From positions 1,612,001-1,676,000 of the forward strand of contig CP099428.1 in NCBI GenBank assembly GCA_024114885.1: a stretch of 64,000 nucleotides of DNA. The letters run 5' to 3'. Shown here one piece after another: positions 32,162-43,499 of the stretch. Under the pieces are notes generated by a model. The model was given only the letters and a program-made list of their open reading frames with translations, was not told the DNA's origin and made no database searches. This DNA is from Septoria linicola. Its lineage: Eukaryota > Ascomycota > Dothideomycetes > Mycosphaerellales > Mycosphaerellaceae. Within the stretch, counting starts at the first letter, position 1. Every line of letters begins with the position of its first letter. Position numbers and translations under genes: made by a program.

Positions 32162-33120
32162 AGCGAAAGTAACGATAGTAGTAGCTCTATTAAGCTATAG
32201 AAGGAATATATTCTAGATAGTAGTATAGCTCCTAATAAGCTCTATATATAGACGTATATTACGTACGATATACTATCGGCGTAACTTATAACTAATATAT
32301 TCTTTATATAGAAGTAGCTATTCTTATATAAGAAGCTCGCTATTACTACTAAAGAGATTAAGGCCTTAGGTAATATAATTAGTAAGATATATTAGTAGCT
32401 ACTTACTCGACTAGCTACTATATAAGGAGGCCTTATATACTTAAACGTCGAGGAGTACCTAGCGCTAGTAGACTCTAATACTTAAGGCTAGAAGGCTCTC
32501 GTCTAGACTATTATACTAAATATAACTAGTTTAGACCTTAACGATCTACTAGGTCGTTTCTTTAAGGCTATACTTACTAATCTTAGATACTAGATAGCTC
32601 TTATCTTTAATAGGCTTAGCTCTATCTATAATAGTATTAAGGATCTCGACCTCTCTTCTAATAACTTTCTAAATAGAATAGAGGTAATAGGCCTTAGTTA
32701 TAGGCTTAAGTAGACTACGCTAATTAGAGATAAGAGTTTTATATATACTATACTCTAATATAGGTATTAGAAGAATATAATAAGACTATAGAAGAGTATA
32801 AGAACCTACTCTCTAAACTTATACGAACGTATAAGTAAGGTATACTATACTTAACTACTAGTTCTATCTCTTTTACTAATATACTATATATACTAGACTA
32901 GAGACTAAGGAGTACTTAGATATAGTAAGCGAAATCGCTCTAGCTTAGTCTTAAGTATTAAACGTAAGCTATAATAGTAGAGTTAAGTTCTTACTCGAGT
33001 AGTATCTTAGAGATAACGAGCTAAGTATCTTTAATACGAGACGATATAAGGATATATAGAATACTCTCGTTATAGTTAGTACTAAAGAAGTACGAGTAAC
33101 TTAAGGTACGAGGCCCTCTC
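32162..33120 (+). pseudogene. Unidentified decayed ORF
   Basis: Frame 2 from about 32,162 reads SESNDSSSSIKL, then IYLNVEEYLALVDSNT, ILNITSLDLNDLLGRFFKA and ALIFNRLSSIYNSIKDLDL, with stops only TAA/TAG. After about 32,840 the protein-like reading moves to another frame (ETKEYLDIVSEIALA, VKFLLE, YLRDNELSIFNTRRYKDI). It might be a gag-like protein of a retrotransposon or a host-type gene; I cannot tell. It follows the coiled-coil-like ORF on the same strand. Confidence 0.35.
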
Positions 33121-33894
33121 TCTTTCTATAAAAGCTAATTATAGAATATAGAGGATAGTATATAATACCTATTCTTAGATACTAAAGCTATCTAATAAAG
33201 TTTATATCTTAATCGATATCTATATTATAGACGAGGTAGTTAAGTAGGAGGTACTAGACTAAGTTAACTAGAAGTAATAACTATAGGCTATACTACCTAG
33301 CTCTAATTCTTACTTTATACCTTCTCTAGATATTAAAGAAAAAGATAGAGATAGATCCGATATAGGTTTCTCTTAGTCTAGTAAAGATAAAGATATAGAT
33401 ATACTAGATACTTAGATATACTAAGCCTTAGATATTAATATATCTACCTAGGATTAGACTACTACTAACGAGGCTTTAGAATAGTATAGTAATAACTAGA
33501 ACCTTATTATAAGTAGTAGAGATAAGAATAAGATATAGTAGACCTTCTAGCTAGTACGAAGCCTCTACTATATCTTTATAATAGATATAGTATAGGACTA
33601 GCCTATAGCTAATATACTAAATCGACTACTACCTTATCGAGATAGCCTAGAATAGCTAGTATAGCTTATTAATAAAGTAGCTATAAGCTATAGCTTTAGA
33701 TATCTATAGAACTTCCTTATTATATTAGAGTATAAGGAAGGTAAAGACGCTCTAATTACTAATATCGAGGCTCTCTACTTTGCCTATAGCGAGAGAGTAG
33801 ACGATAATAGCTCGATAGATAAGAGTCTAAATAAGTCTAAAGTTTAGGTACTAAATCTAGTAAATCGGATATCTTTTACTAACTAGACTAGTCT

Positions 33895-34020
33895 ATAAGT
33901 AAGTAACGTAAGTAAAGATATCTTTACTTACTTACTTACTATTTAGTACTCTCGCTACTTACTTATTAAGTAAATAAGACGCTCTCTACTTACTTATATA
34001 AGGCTTACTTACTTAGTAAT
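33895..34020. repeat. TTAC/GTAA repeat cluster with a perfect palindrome
   Basis: Many direct and inverted copies of TTACTTAC. At 33,907-33,930 the sequence is a perfect 24 bp palindrome with half-site GTAAGTAAAGAT. Confidence 0.82.
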
Positions 34021-34700
34021 ACTAGCTATAAGTAGTAGTATATTATAATATCGAATAGTAGTAAATACTAGTCTATCTTAACTATATTAGTACTATCTAC
34101 TATTACTATTATTACTATAGGTATTATTAGCTACGTAATACGCCTAGATAGCGTACTAGTTAGTATAATAAAACTACTATTTATCTATAACTTTAAAGTA
34201 ACTAAATATTATATAGTTTTACTATATAATTATCGTCTATATAGTTATAATACGTCGCTAGTAACGCTAAATTATCGCTTAGGCTTATTACTTATTACTA
34301 GATAGGTATATATATCTAATACTATTTATACTAGGCTTAGCTATTATCGTCTCTTTTTAATCTAGTAAGGTATTAGTAACTAGCTTATATTAAGTTTTAC
34401 TACCTTCTTCTACTTCTTACTATAGTACTATATATACTCGTCTATAGCTATATTATTATCGCTATTACTATCGCTATCGTTATTAATTATAAGCGAGTAG
34501 ATAATATAGCGAGTAGCTATACTAGAAGTATATAGACTAACTATTAATATAGAAGGCCTCTTATACTTATCTTTATATATATTCTATAGCTATTAGATAG
34601 TAGCCTTAGTCTTTACGATCTAATCTTTATCGTTACTAGCTTATTATTATTATTTATCTAGTTTCTTAATAAACTACTATTTTATATTTAGATAGAGTAC

Positions 34701-34977
34701 TATTAAGAATATATCCTAGATAGTTAGTCTAGATATAGATATTTAAGTATAGTTCTAGATATCTAAGGTATCTATCTAAGGCTTAGTAAGAGATATATCT
34801 TACTTCGTTTTCTTCTCTTCTTAGATAACTAACTTAATTAACTTTATATTTAGTTCCTAGTATATTACTACTATACTATATATATAAGATAGTTTAAGAT
34901 TAATTCTCTATTCTTCTTTACTATACTATACTCTCTTTAATATTATATAGTATCTAATACGCCCTCTATATTTAATA
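34701..34977. repeat. 277 bp direct repeat, copy 1 (possible LTR)
   Basis: Nearly identical to 39,524-39,800 in the same orientation, beginning AATATATCCTAGATAG after a short shared lead. Differences are mainly C/T and A/G. The pair brackets the LINE-plus-copia composite. Confidence 0.82.
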
Positions 34978-37900
34978 GGTTATAAGCCTAGGTTTATATA
35001 CTAAATAGAAGTAACCTATATTAGTATAGGTTACTTATATCTCTTATAGTTTATAGAAAATATTTAAGATCTAGAAGTTTCTCTAACTATATTACTAATA
35101 AAGCTAGTTTATACCTAGTAGTATATAAGTTAGTAAAGATCTCTATAAGATAGTAGTATATTCCTACTTTATTAATACCTATCTAGTTCTCTACTATAGT
35201 ACCTAGTATTACTAGAGTTAGAAGAGCTACTTAGCTTTCCTACTACCTAGTAGTAGAAACTTAGCTAAGAGAGAGAGATCTATATCTTAGTAATTTCTCT
35301 TATATAAGGAATCCTTATCTTTTAGAGCTAGTCTCTCTACTATAAGAAATTACTCTTCTCTAGAATCCTTAGCTAGTCTAAAGTATTCTACTAATTATTT
35401 ATTCTATTTATCTATTTCTATAATAGACTAAGAGAATAAGAAGAGCTAAAGGATTCTAACTCTAGATAGAACTAACTAGAAGAAATAGTTTAAGCTATAG
35501 ATAGATAAGCTAGAAGGAAAGGACTAGTTCGAGATAATTAGCTAACTAATTATTAGAGAGAACCTATATATAGTTTAATAGAATACTAATCTCTAGGTAT
35601 ATATTACTTAGAGTTAATACTCCTTAAAGGATAATATAGTATATAGATTTAGTATTAGATATAGTATTAGTAAAGATAATAGATAGATAGATAAATCTTA
35701 TTACTAGTCTATCTCTTTATATATCTAGAGTAAGTAATATACTCTATATCGTTCTTTAAAGAGAAAAGCTATAAAAAACCTCTCTTGTCTCTTCTTTATA
35801 TTATAGTTAGTAGCTACCTCTATTATTCTCTATCTTTCTTTATATAAAACTAGGCTCCTTTATAGCCTAGCCTCTCTTTACCTTCTACCTCTCTCTTTCT
35901 ATTCTCTCTCTCTTCTAGTATTTATAGGTCCTTAAGATTCCTCTAATTCTATCCTAGGCTTATTAGTATAGTAGTATTATACCTACCTCTTAAAGTCTAT
36001 AGAAGAGGAATATAGATCCTAGCTATCTCTATAGTTTAAAGCCTTATCTTAAGATTCCTATAGTATAATAGGATATAGAAGGTTATAGGTTTAAACTCTA
36101 TATAGACTATTCTTCTTATTATAGTGTTCTTATCTATATTCCTCTTATTTTTATTATTCTTATCTTAGTTTCCTTAGTCTCTTAGTTTTATAGGCTCTTC
36201 TCTAGTTCCTCTTTTACTAGAGAGAACTAATCTAGGATCTCTTCTTAAATAAGCTACCTAGCTATAGCTTATAGGCTCCTCTTAGTTATTATTATTTCCT
36301 CTTAGTAGCTAGTTCCTACTTCTAAGAATAGCTTTTATCTACTAGCCTAGTACTTCTAGTAGGATATATATATATATCTTATAGTTTAGGCTTCTTAGTT
36401 ATATAGGTACTAGAGCTAGATCTCTAGGACTCTTCTCTTTATAAGATATATATTTAGGCTAATATAGCCTATTCTAACTAGAGTTATTATTATACTTATA
36501 GGCCTAGGAAGGCCTAAGTATAGCTTCTATCTCTCTCTTATATATATTAACTACTATACTACTAGGTTATCTCTATCTAGGTTAGTTCTCTTCTACTTTA
36601 CTCTCTTCTATTCTAGATCCTATTATTATCTAGCCTACTAGTCCTTTACCTAGTCCTCTTATCTCTCTCTCTATTATAGGCTCTAGGCTCTATACTATAT
36701 CTCTATAAGGTTATAGATCTCTATAGTCCTTATTTATCTTAGGCCTAGGTCTAGCCTCCTCCTATTTCTAGCTTTCCTTTATATAATTACCTAGTATTAG
36801 CTTCTAATATAGCTATATATCTAGGTAGCTACTCTCTTTTCTATATATTACCTTAATAGATCCTAGGTATATATCCTTATAGAGGTAATATTTACCTCTC
36901 TTTATAGGACCTAGGTAGATACTATCTTATATACTCTAGTAATATACCTTAGGGCCTAGGTCTAGATCTTCTCTATAGGTTTAGTTAGGCTCTTATTATA
37001 GTCTCTTATACTCTCTAGGTTTGACTAGATAGAGTATCTATAGACTAATATAGGCCTAATAACTACTATATAGAGATGTCTTACCTTCTAGAAAGATACT
37101 CTCTAGGTAGATTTATAGAGCCTCTATAGAGATTAGATCTATTATATACTCTTCTCTACTACCTTCTTTATATATAAGCTCTACCTAAGTTTAGTATCTA
37201 CCTATACCTCTAGTAGTCTAAAGGATAGTACTAGCCCTCTCTTAAACTCTAGGATTTAGACTATTACCTATAGGTTATAGTTCCTTCCTCTTATAAAGTA
37301 GATAAGTTAGTACTTTTAGGATATAAAGGTAGCTCTATACCTCTTTACCTAGTATATATACTTCTAGTATACCCTCTCTAGCTATTTATAGTTCTCTTCT
37401 ATAGTTATACTATATATAAGGATATTAGAGTCGTCTATAAAGCCTATTATAGTTATATTTCTCTCCTAGAGAGCTAGGAAGAGAGTTAAGATAAAGAAGA
37501 AGAAGAGGATAGGAGAGAGTATAGATCTCTATAGTATCTCTATATTCTATAGTCTCTCTTAGTTAAGAAACTCTCCTAGTTTTAGATATATAGTCCTATC
37601 CTAGAGGAAGGATCTTATAAACTAGATTATATAATCTAGGTAGCCTTTTATTCTAATATTATAAAGGAGTCTTTAGTAGGACACTTTATTAAATACTCTT
37701 AAGATGTCTAGGTAAAGTATTAATACTACTAATCCTAGTTTAGCCTTCTAGATAGTCCTAATCTATTTAGTAATTAGGTCTAGTACTAAGGTAGTTAACC
37801 TACCTAGCCTAGCCTCTATCTAGGCTTCTAGGAGAAGCTTTCTCTCTTCTACTTCCTTAGAGATTCTTTTAGCTATAATTGCCTCTAGGACCTTAGCTAG

Positions 37901-38320
37901 TATATTAAGGAGTACGATTAGTCTATATACCTCTATCTTAGTATAGTCTAGCTTTTATAGCTTCCTAAGGATAACTATAGTAGAGTACTTAAATAGTTTA
38001 GAGTAGTAGGCCTATCTTAGGTATACTATAAAGAATATTACTAGGAATAGAGCTATCTCCTCTCTATATTTCTATAGGAGGATGTTCTAGACCTAGTCTA
38101 GGCCTAGTACCTTTCTTATAGGTAGCTTCTTAAGGATTACTAGGACATCCTCTAGGTATACTATCTCTCCTACCTAAAACTAGGTTAGTATAACTACTCC
38201 TAGGATATCTAAGAGGTCTACCTCCTCTAGAGGAGGAAAGAAGTACTCTACTAGGATCCTAGCCTTGCCCTTATTTATATGTCTATCCTATTAGTCCTAG
38301 CTATAGAGAGTAGGGAACTA
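34978..38320 (-). mobile_element. 5'-truncated LINE (non-LTR retrotransposon, Tad/I-like)
   Basis: The minus strand through RIP stops shows a non-LTR reverse transcriptase. Near 37,960-37,700 it reads YRLIVLLNILAKVLEAIIAK (the usual YRPI-LLN-x-x-x-K block), then ISKEVEERKLLLEA and LVLDLITK. Near 37,430-37,445 it reads GFIDDSNILIYS, which keeps the catalytic Asp-Asp pair. The endonuclease region is absent: at about 38,320 the sequence joins copia coding DNA, so the element is 5'-truncated, as LINEs often are. The 3' half (35.0-37.2 kb) is too decayed for me to assign. Boundaries are approximate. Confidence 0.78.
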
Positions 38321-39523
38321 TAGAGTTATATATCTTAGGCCTAGTACTTACTTAAAGCTCTTAGTAACCTATCTACTTTTAAACTTAAGAAGATTGCCGT
38401 AGGAGTCTCTTTTTGTCTTATAGACCTAGGTAGGCTTTTCTATCTTTAGGTAGTTCTACTAAGTCCTAGGTTTTTAGTCTACTAAGGTCGTTAATTTTAG
38501 ACGATATAGACTCTAACTATTTTTCTTTATTAGGACTATTAATAGCTTCTTTATAGGTAGTAGGGTCGTTATAATTATTACTAGCTATAAGGGTATATAA
38601 GGCTAGCTCGTCGTCTAGACTATCGTCTTCTAGAGTATTTATAGGTCTAGAACTAGTAATATCCTCTATATCTATCTTAGGTACTTTAGGAAAACCTTCT
38701 ATATTATCTTCTAACTCGTCTTGTTCTAGCTCTAGAGATATATCTCTATTAGATATAGAACTAGTAGGCGTAGTTCTATCTAACTCTAGGTTTATATATT
38801 GATTATTAGAGGTCTGAGCTTAGACTTTATCTAGAGAAGCTCGGACCTCTCCTAGAGGAGCTTAGACCTTATCTAGAGAAGCTTGGACTTTCTCTAGATC
38901 TCGGTTATTACTAAACAGAGTTATTAGAGGTTCTTCTTCTAGATTTAGACTAGTTCTTAGTATATCTTTATCTTTTTAGAACTGGTTTTCTAGAATAGTA
39001 ACATCTCGTGCCTAGATAGTACGTTTTGACTCTAAATCGAAGAGTTTATAATTCTTAGAGTCGCTATAGCCGATTAAGATAGCCTTATAGGCTCTAGAAT
39101 CTAATTTCTTAGTATTAACTCTAGAATAATAGGATATAGAGCCAAAAACGCGTATATTACTAAGGTTTGGCTTCTTATTAAACCTAACCTTATAGGGTGA
39201 TTTATAGTCTAAAGACGAGTATAGCGTTCTATTATATAGATATATAGCCGCTTCTAAAGCCTCGCCCTAAAAGTATTTAGGAAGATGAGACTCTAGTAGT
39301 AAGGCATATACTTTATTAAGTATAGTTCTATTTAGTCTCTCTATAAGCCTATTTTGTTCAGGATTATAAGAGCTACTAAGTTCGTATTTTATACTACTTT
39401 CTTTAAAGAGACTTAATTATTAGTCTAAAAAGTAAGTACTTAATAACTAATTAAGATTAGGACTAGTACTTAAGTACTATAGATAATCTATTAAAAGATC
39501 TAACTATATAGTATAAGTAGGAG
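38321..39523 (-). mobile_element. Ty1/copia fragment: integrase end and reverse transcriptase start
   Basis: The minus strand reads as copia integrase (IKYELSSSYNPEQNRLIERL, then GEALEAAIYLYNRTLY, RVFGSISYYSRV and AILIGYSDSKNYKLFDLES). It runs on into the start of the reverse transcriptase (KEAINSPNKEK, INDLSRLKT, DLVELPKDRKA, RDSYGNLLKFKSR). Stops fall where Trp or Gln is usual, for example TAG at the Trp of the KYFWGE-type motif. One side ends at the 277 bp repeat (39,524), the other at the LINE. RIP is lighter here than in the surroundings, with some CpA and TpG kept. Gag, protease, the integrase N-terminus and most of the reverse transcriptase are missing. Confidence 0.87.
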
Positions 39524-39800
39524 TATTAATAATATATCCTAGATAGTTAGTCTAGATATAGATATTTAAGTATAGTTCTAGATACCTAAGGTATCTATCT
39601 AAGGCTTAGTAAGAGGTATATCTTACTTCTCTTTCTTCTCTTCTTAGATAACTAACTTAATTAACTCTATATTTAGTTCCTAGTATATTACTACTATACT
39701 ATATACTTAAGATAGTTTAAGATTAATCCTCTATTCTTCTTTACTATACTATACTCTTCTTAATATTATATAGCTTCTAAGACGCTCTCTACTTTTAATA
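39524..39800. repeat. 277 bp direct repeat, copy 2 (possible LTR)
   Basis: Same orientation as copy 1 at 34,701-34,977. It abuts copia integrase coding sequence in mid-domain, so if it is the copia LTR, an internal deletion has removed gag to mid-integrase. Confidence 0.78.
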
Positions 39801-40080
39801 CTACCTATATATAAAGTATCTTATTACTATAATATATCTTAGAGCCTTTTACCTCTCTCTTCTATACTTACTTCCTTCTTAATATTCTAGAAGAGCCTAA
39901 GTTATTATATAGGTAATTATATTATAGGTTTGGATATTAACTCTTTATAATTATAAGAATTATAGATCGCTACTACGTTTTAGCTACTATATATTACTTA
40001 CTAATAGCTATACGATAAAGCTATAGTTAGGTATAGTCTATAGCTTTCTAAATTTCTTTAAGTAAATACTACTCTCGTAT

Positions 40081-42045
40081 ATTAAGAGCTATAGTCTACT
40101 AGGTAATTCGATTAGAATACTATTATACTAGTAGTTTATAGAAGCTATATAGAGAGAGCTATAATAATAAATTAAGACTAAGTAGTAGATCGAGAGGCTT
40201 TAATTACTCGAGTAGATAAATACTATAATTAAGATACTAGCCTATATCTAATAGAATAGCTATAGGAACTAAGCTTTTCTATAATTACTACCTATCTCTT
40301 ACTTAGCGCTACTAAGAGTAGTTATAGGACCTATAGCGTATATATACTACTACTTAAGATTATACTATCGTAGTATAGTAATAACGATAGGTTTATAGTT
40401 ATTAACGTTATAGATATAGAACGTTCTCGTTACTACTTCCTTCTTAGTAACGATAGTAAGGCAAGTAACTTATTAGGCTATATAACTCTACTATAGATTT
40501 ACCTTATCGCTAGCGCTACTTAAAGCTTCTAACTACCTTTAGGCTTATAAGGATAAAGTCTATAACCTATTAGAGTAGATATTTATAAATTAGTATCTTA
40601 GATATAATACTATCTAGTAAGTTTATAAGGATACTAGAAAAGATAAACTTATAGCTAGACTAGTAAAATTCAGCCTTAGAAGTACCTCTACTCTTAGTAG
40701 CGCCTAGCTAGAAGAGAAGTTCCTAGAAGTTAGTCGTAACTATTATCCTCGAGAGCTATAAGAGTTAGAACTAAATAGTAAGCTAGTTTCGTAATTATTA
40801 CTACGAGATATTATAATAGATAAGGTCTTTATATAGGTACTCGAGTATAGAAGAGACGATCTATCGTAGCTAACTAAAGTAGAGTAATTCTCTAATATTA
40901 TAATAAGAGTATAGAATATACTAATATCGTATCTAATATCTATTTTAAGTCCTACTAGGTTCGAGTTATTATATTAGACGCTTAGAGGTTAAAATGTTCT
41001 TAATTATATATATTTCGATACTATTACTACTAGCTAGCTTCTTAAAGTAGTATCGTAAGTATAGATAGCTTCTTAGAGTACGACTTTACTATCTCTATCT
41101 CTTAATAGCTTAAATAGAGACGATATATAAACTCTAGCCTTATTAGATAAAATTATAAGTATTCGTTTTAGATCTACTCTAGGCCTATAGCTCGATACTT
41201 TAATAAAAGTAGTAGAGAGCGTAATACTAGAACTAATTTTATATTCTATAATTTTCAAGCTAGCGTTTATAGTAGCTAATATATCTATAGAAAATATCCT
41301 AGAGGCTATAGATACTTCTATTTCGAAGATTCTTTACTTATAAATATTATATTAAGTAGTCTATTTTAGTTCTAGTAGTAATAATACTAAGGACCTACTA
41401 GTTACTATATACTATATATTAGGTAGTCTAGTATAGACAAAATATTTTACTTCTATTAAAGATATAGACTAGAGTTACGATTACTATATAGGCTATAGTA
41501 GCCTTATAATTCTATTTAGAAACAAGGTACTCCTAATACTACTATTTAATATAAATTTATTTCTCTTAAAACTTCTTCTATATCTATATTAGATTATAAG
41601 AGAATAGATTACTAGCGTTAGTAGACTTAGTAAGATATATTCTATTTTTAGCTCTAGCTTAGCTATATCGCTTATAATTAATAACGATTAATAGGTTAAG
41701 CTTCTAATAGCTAAATTATATAGCTTATATAATATAAAGAGTAGGTTAAATATCGAGCTACTATCTAGTATAAGACTAATCGTTCTTAGCTAGTAGATAT
41801 TACTAGTATACTAGAAGTATATATATAATAAAAACTTTAAAGTAGCCTTCTCGACTATCTAGTATTATTTTATAATAAGAAGTAAAGAAGAGTATCTAAT
41901 ACGCTAGACTCTATAAGAGTTCTTAGACTCTACTCTATAAAACACTACGTTACTACCTAATACTATTTTTAGAAAGATAAGCTTAGCTTATCCTAAAGCT
42001 AGACTTCTAGGGGCGACCCTGACGTCACGTGACTATGTCACGTGA
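40081..42045 (+). pseudogene. Unidentified decayed ORF, about 650 codons in one frame
   Basis: No family recognised. Frame 1 reads protein-like text from about 40,081 (perhaps 39,960) to a TGA at 42,043-42,045. Examples are FSLRSTSTLSSA, EEKFLEVSRNYYPREL, TLALLDKIISIRFRSTLGL, NILEAIDTSISKILYL and NTIFRKISLAYPKARLLGA. In 40,681-42,000 I count about 30 TAA/TAG stops in roughly 440 codons, clearly fewer than in the other plus frames where I compared them. A 61-codon minus-strand frame at 41,073-41,258 is a competing reading. The product would be Leu/Ser/Gln-rich and helical. It could be a host gene destroyed by RIP or an unknown transposon protein. Confidence 0.45.
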
Positions 42046-42118
42046 CAGCCGTCGGATTTCATATTCGGGGGCGACTCTGACGTCACGTGATAAGGTCACG
42101 TAATAGGCGTCGGATTTC
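42010..42118. repeat. Two tandem about 51 bp repeats rich in CACGTGA, largely spared by RIP
   Basis: Copy 1 (42,010-42,060) and copy 2 (about 42,068-42,118) both run from GGGGCGAC to GTCGGATTTC. Each has CTGACGTCACGTGA and then a second GTCACGT motif. Copy 1 keeps all CpA/TpG sites; copy 2 has a few transitions. It overlaps the end of the decayed ORF. Confidence 0.87.
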
Positions 42119-43102
42119 CTAAAAAGGAAGAAGATCTAAAAATATCTAAAGAATACCCTAGAAGTTTCTAAGGCATACGTCGGCGGGGGTCCCCTACCTA
42201 GTACCGTCTAGCCTAAAGGTCTAGAATTAAAGAGAAGCCTAAAGAGAGTTAGATTTCTAATTAAAGATTCTATAACTTTCTAAACTAGTCTAAGGCTACG
42301 TAAGCGATTACGTAGTCTAGAAGATTCTAGTAGTCTTAGAGAGAATACTTAAGTAGACGCCTACGCTCTACTTAGTAGAATAATAACGAAAGTTCTAACT
42401 ACTCTCTAATTAACTTGATTCTCCTTTACAATAATCGATTAACTAACTATTAATATTTGATTAACCTCTAAGTCAAATATTAATTACAAACTAACGAGCT
42501 ATCTCTACTAAAATCTTAAAAACTATAGAGCTAGTAGAGTATTTAGAGTAGACTAATCTATTATAGTAGAGGTATAATACTAAAGTATATATTACCGACT
42601 ATAATTAAGAAGAGGCTAAGAAGGCTATTAGCGCTTTTAATCTATATAAAGCTACTATCGAGAAGTTTTATAAGAATATACTAGGATAAATACTAACTAC
42701 TATATAATAAAGAGGTAGTTAAGCCGATAGCTATACTAGACGCGTATCCTAATCTACCTCGTTACTTAGTATAATATAATAGTTTAGATAGTAATATATA
42801 TAGATATTTACTACTATAGACTAAAAGTTTAGGTTTAATAAAGGAATAGTATATCGAATCTAGATTAGACTAAGAGAGTTTATATATATAATCTTCTAGA
42901 GTCGACGTCTCTATACGTAGACTTATTACTCTTTTCGTATTATCTAAAAGTAGTAAAGGATTAAAGGATTATTATATATCTCTCTTCTATTAGCCTCTAA
43001 CGTTAGCTAAGGTACTTAATTAGAGTATAATATAAGTACTACTAAATATTATATAATATAGTATATACCGAGGCTCTACTAACTATATACCTCTATACTA
43101 TA
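42119..43102. other. Unassigned RIP-mutated stretch
   Basis: About 1 kb between the CACGTGA repeats and the 284 bp repeat. It is less depleted in C/G near 42,170-42,200 (a GGGGGTCCCC palindrome). Possible pieces of a DNA transposon, but I could not find a motif to support that. Confidence 0.35.
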
Positions 43103-43386
43103 CTACTAATAGATAATAACTACCTTAATACTAACCTCCTAGGTAGGTATAAGAGTAGTCGCTATAGAATAAGACCTGTTTAGAGAGTAATAGTCTTGTA
43201 ATACGTTAATTAAATAGTAGTAACGAGCTTAAAATAGTAGCTCTAGGACTACGAGCCTTATACTAGGACTATAAGATATTAAATTAATTAAGTAGAGTAA
43301 ACATTCCTATCTTAGAAACGAGCTACTACCTTACTTTTATACTAAAACTACTAAGCACGGTATATAGGTAGGCCTTTACTTTACTA
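43103..43386. repeat. 284 bp direct repeat, copy A (candidate gypsy LTR)
   Basis: Same orientation as 56,070-56,352 and differs mainly by transitions. If it is an LTR, the RIP-altered ends would read TA instead of TG/CA. Confidence 0.78.
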
Positions 43387-43499
43387 ATCCTCCCTTTCTT
43401 AGTATCTAACTAGATACCTAACTACTCGTAGATCTTACTTAGAATTACTTAAAACTAGCTAGTTATTCTATTAAAGTCTATTAAACTTTTAATTAGAGG

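Noticed and set aside
33895..34020. CRISPR-like array
   Set aside because: The TTAC units are short, irregular and without spacers of constant length; the organism is eukaryotic.
41073..41258. 61-residue minus-strand protein
   Set aside because: No family match and it overlaps a longer plus-strand decayed frame; kept only as an alternative reading.
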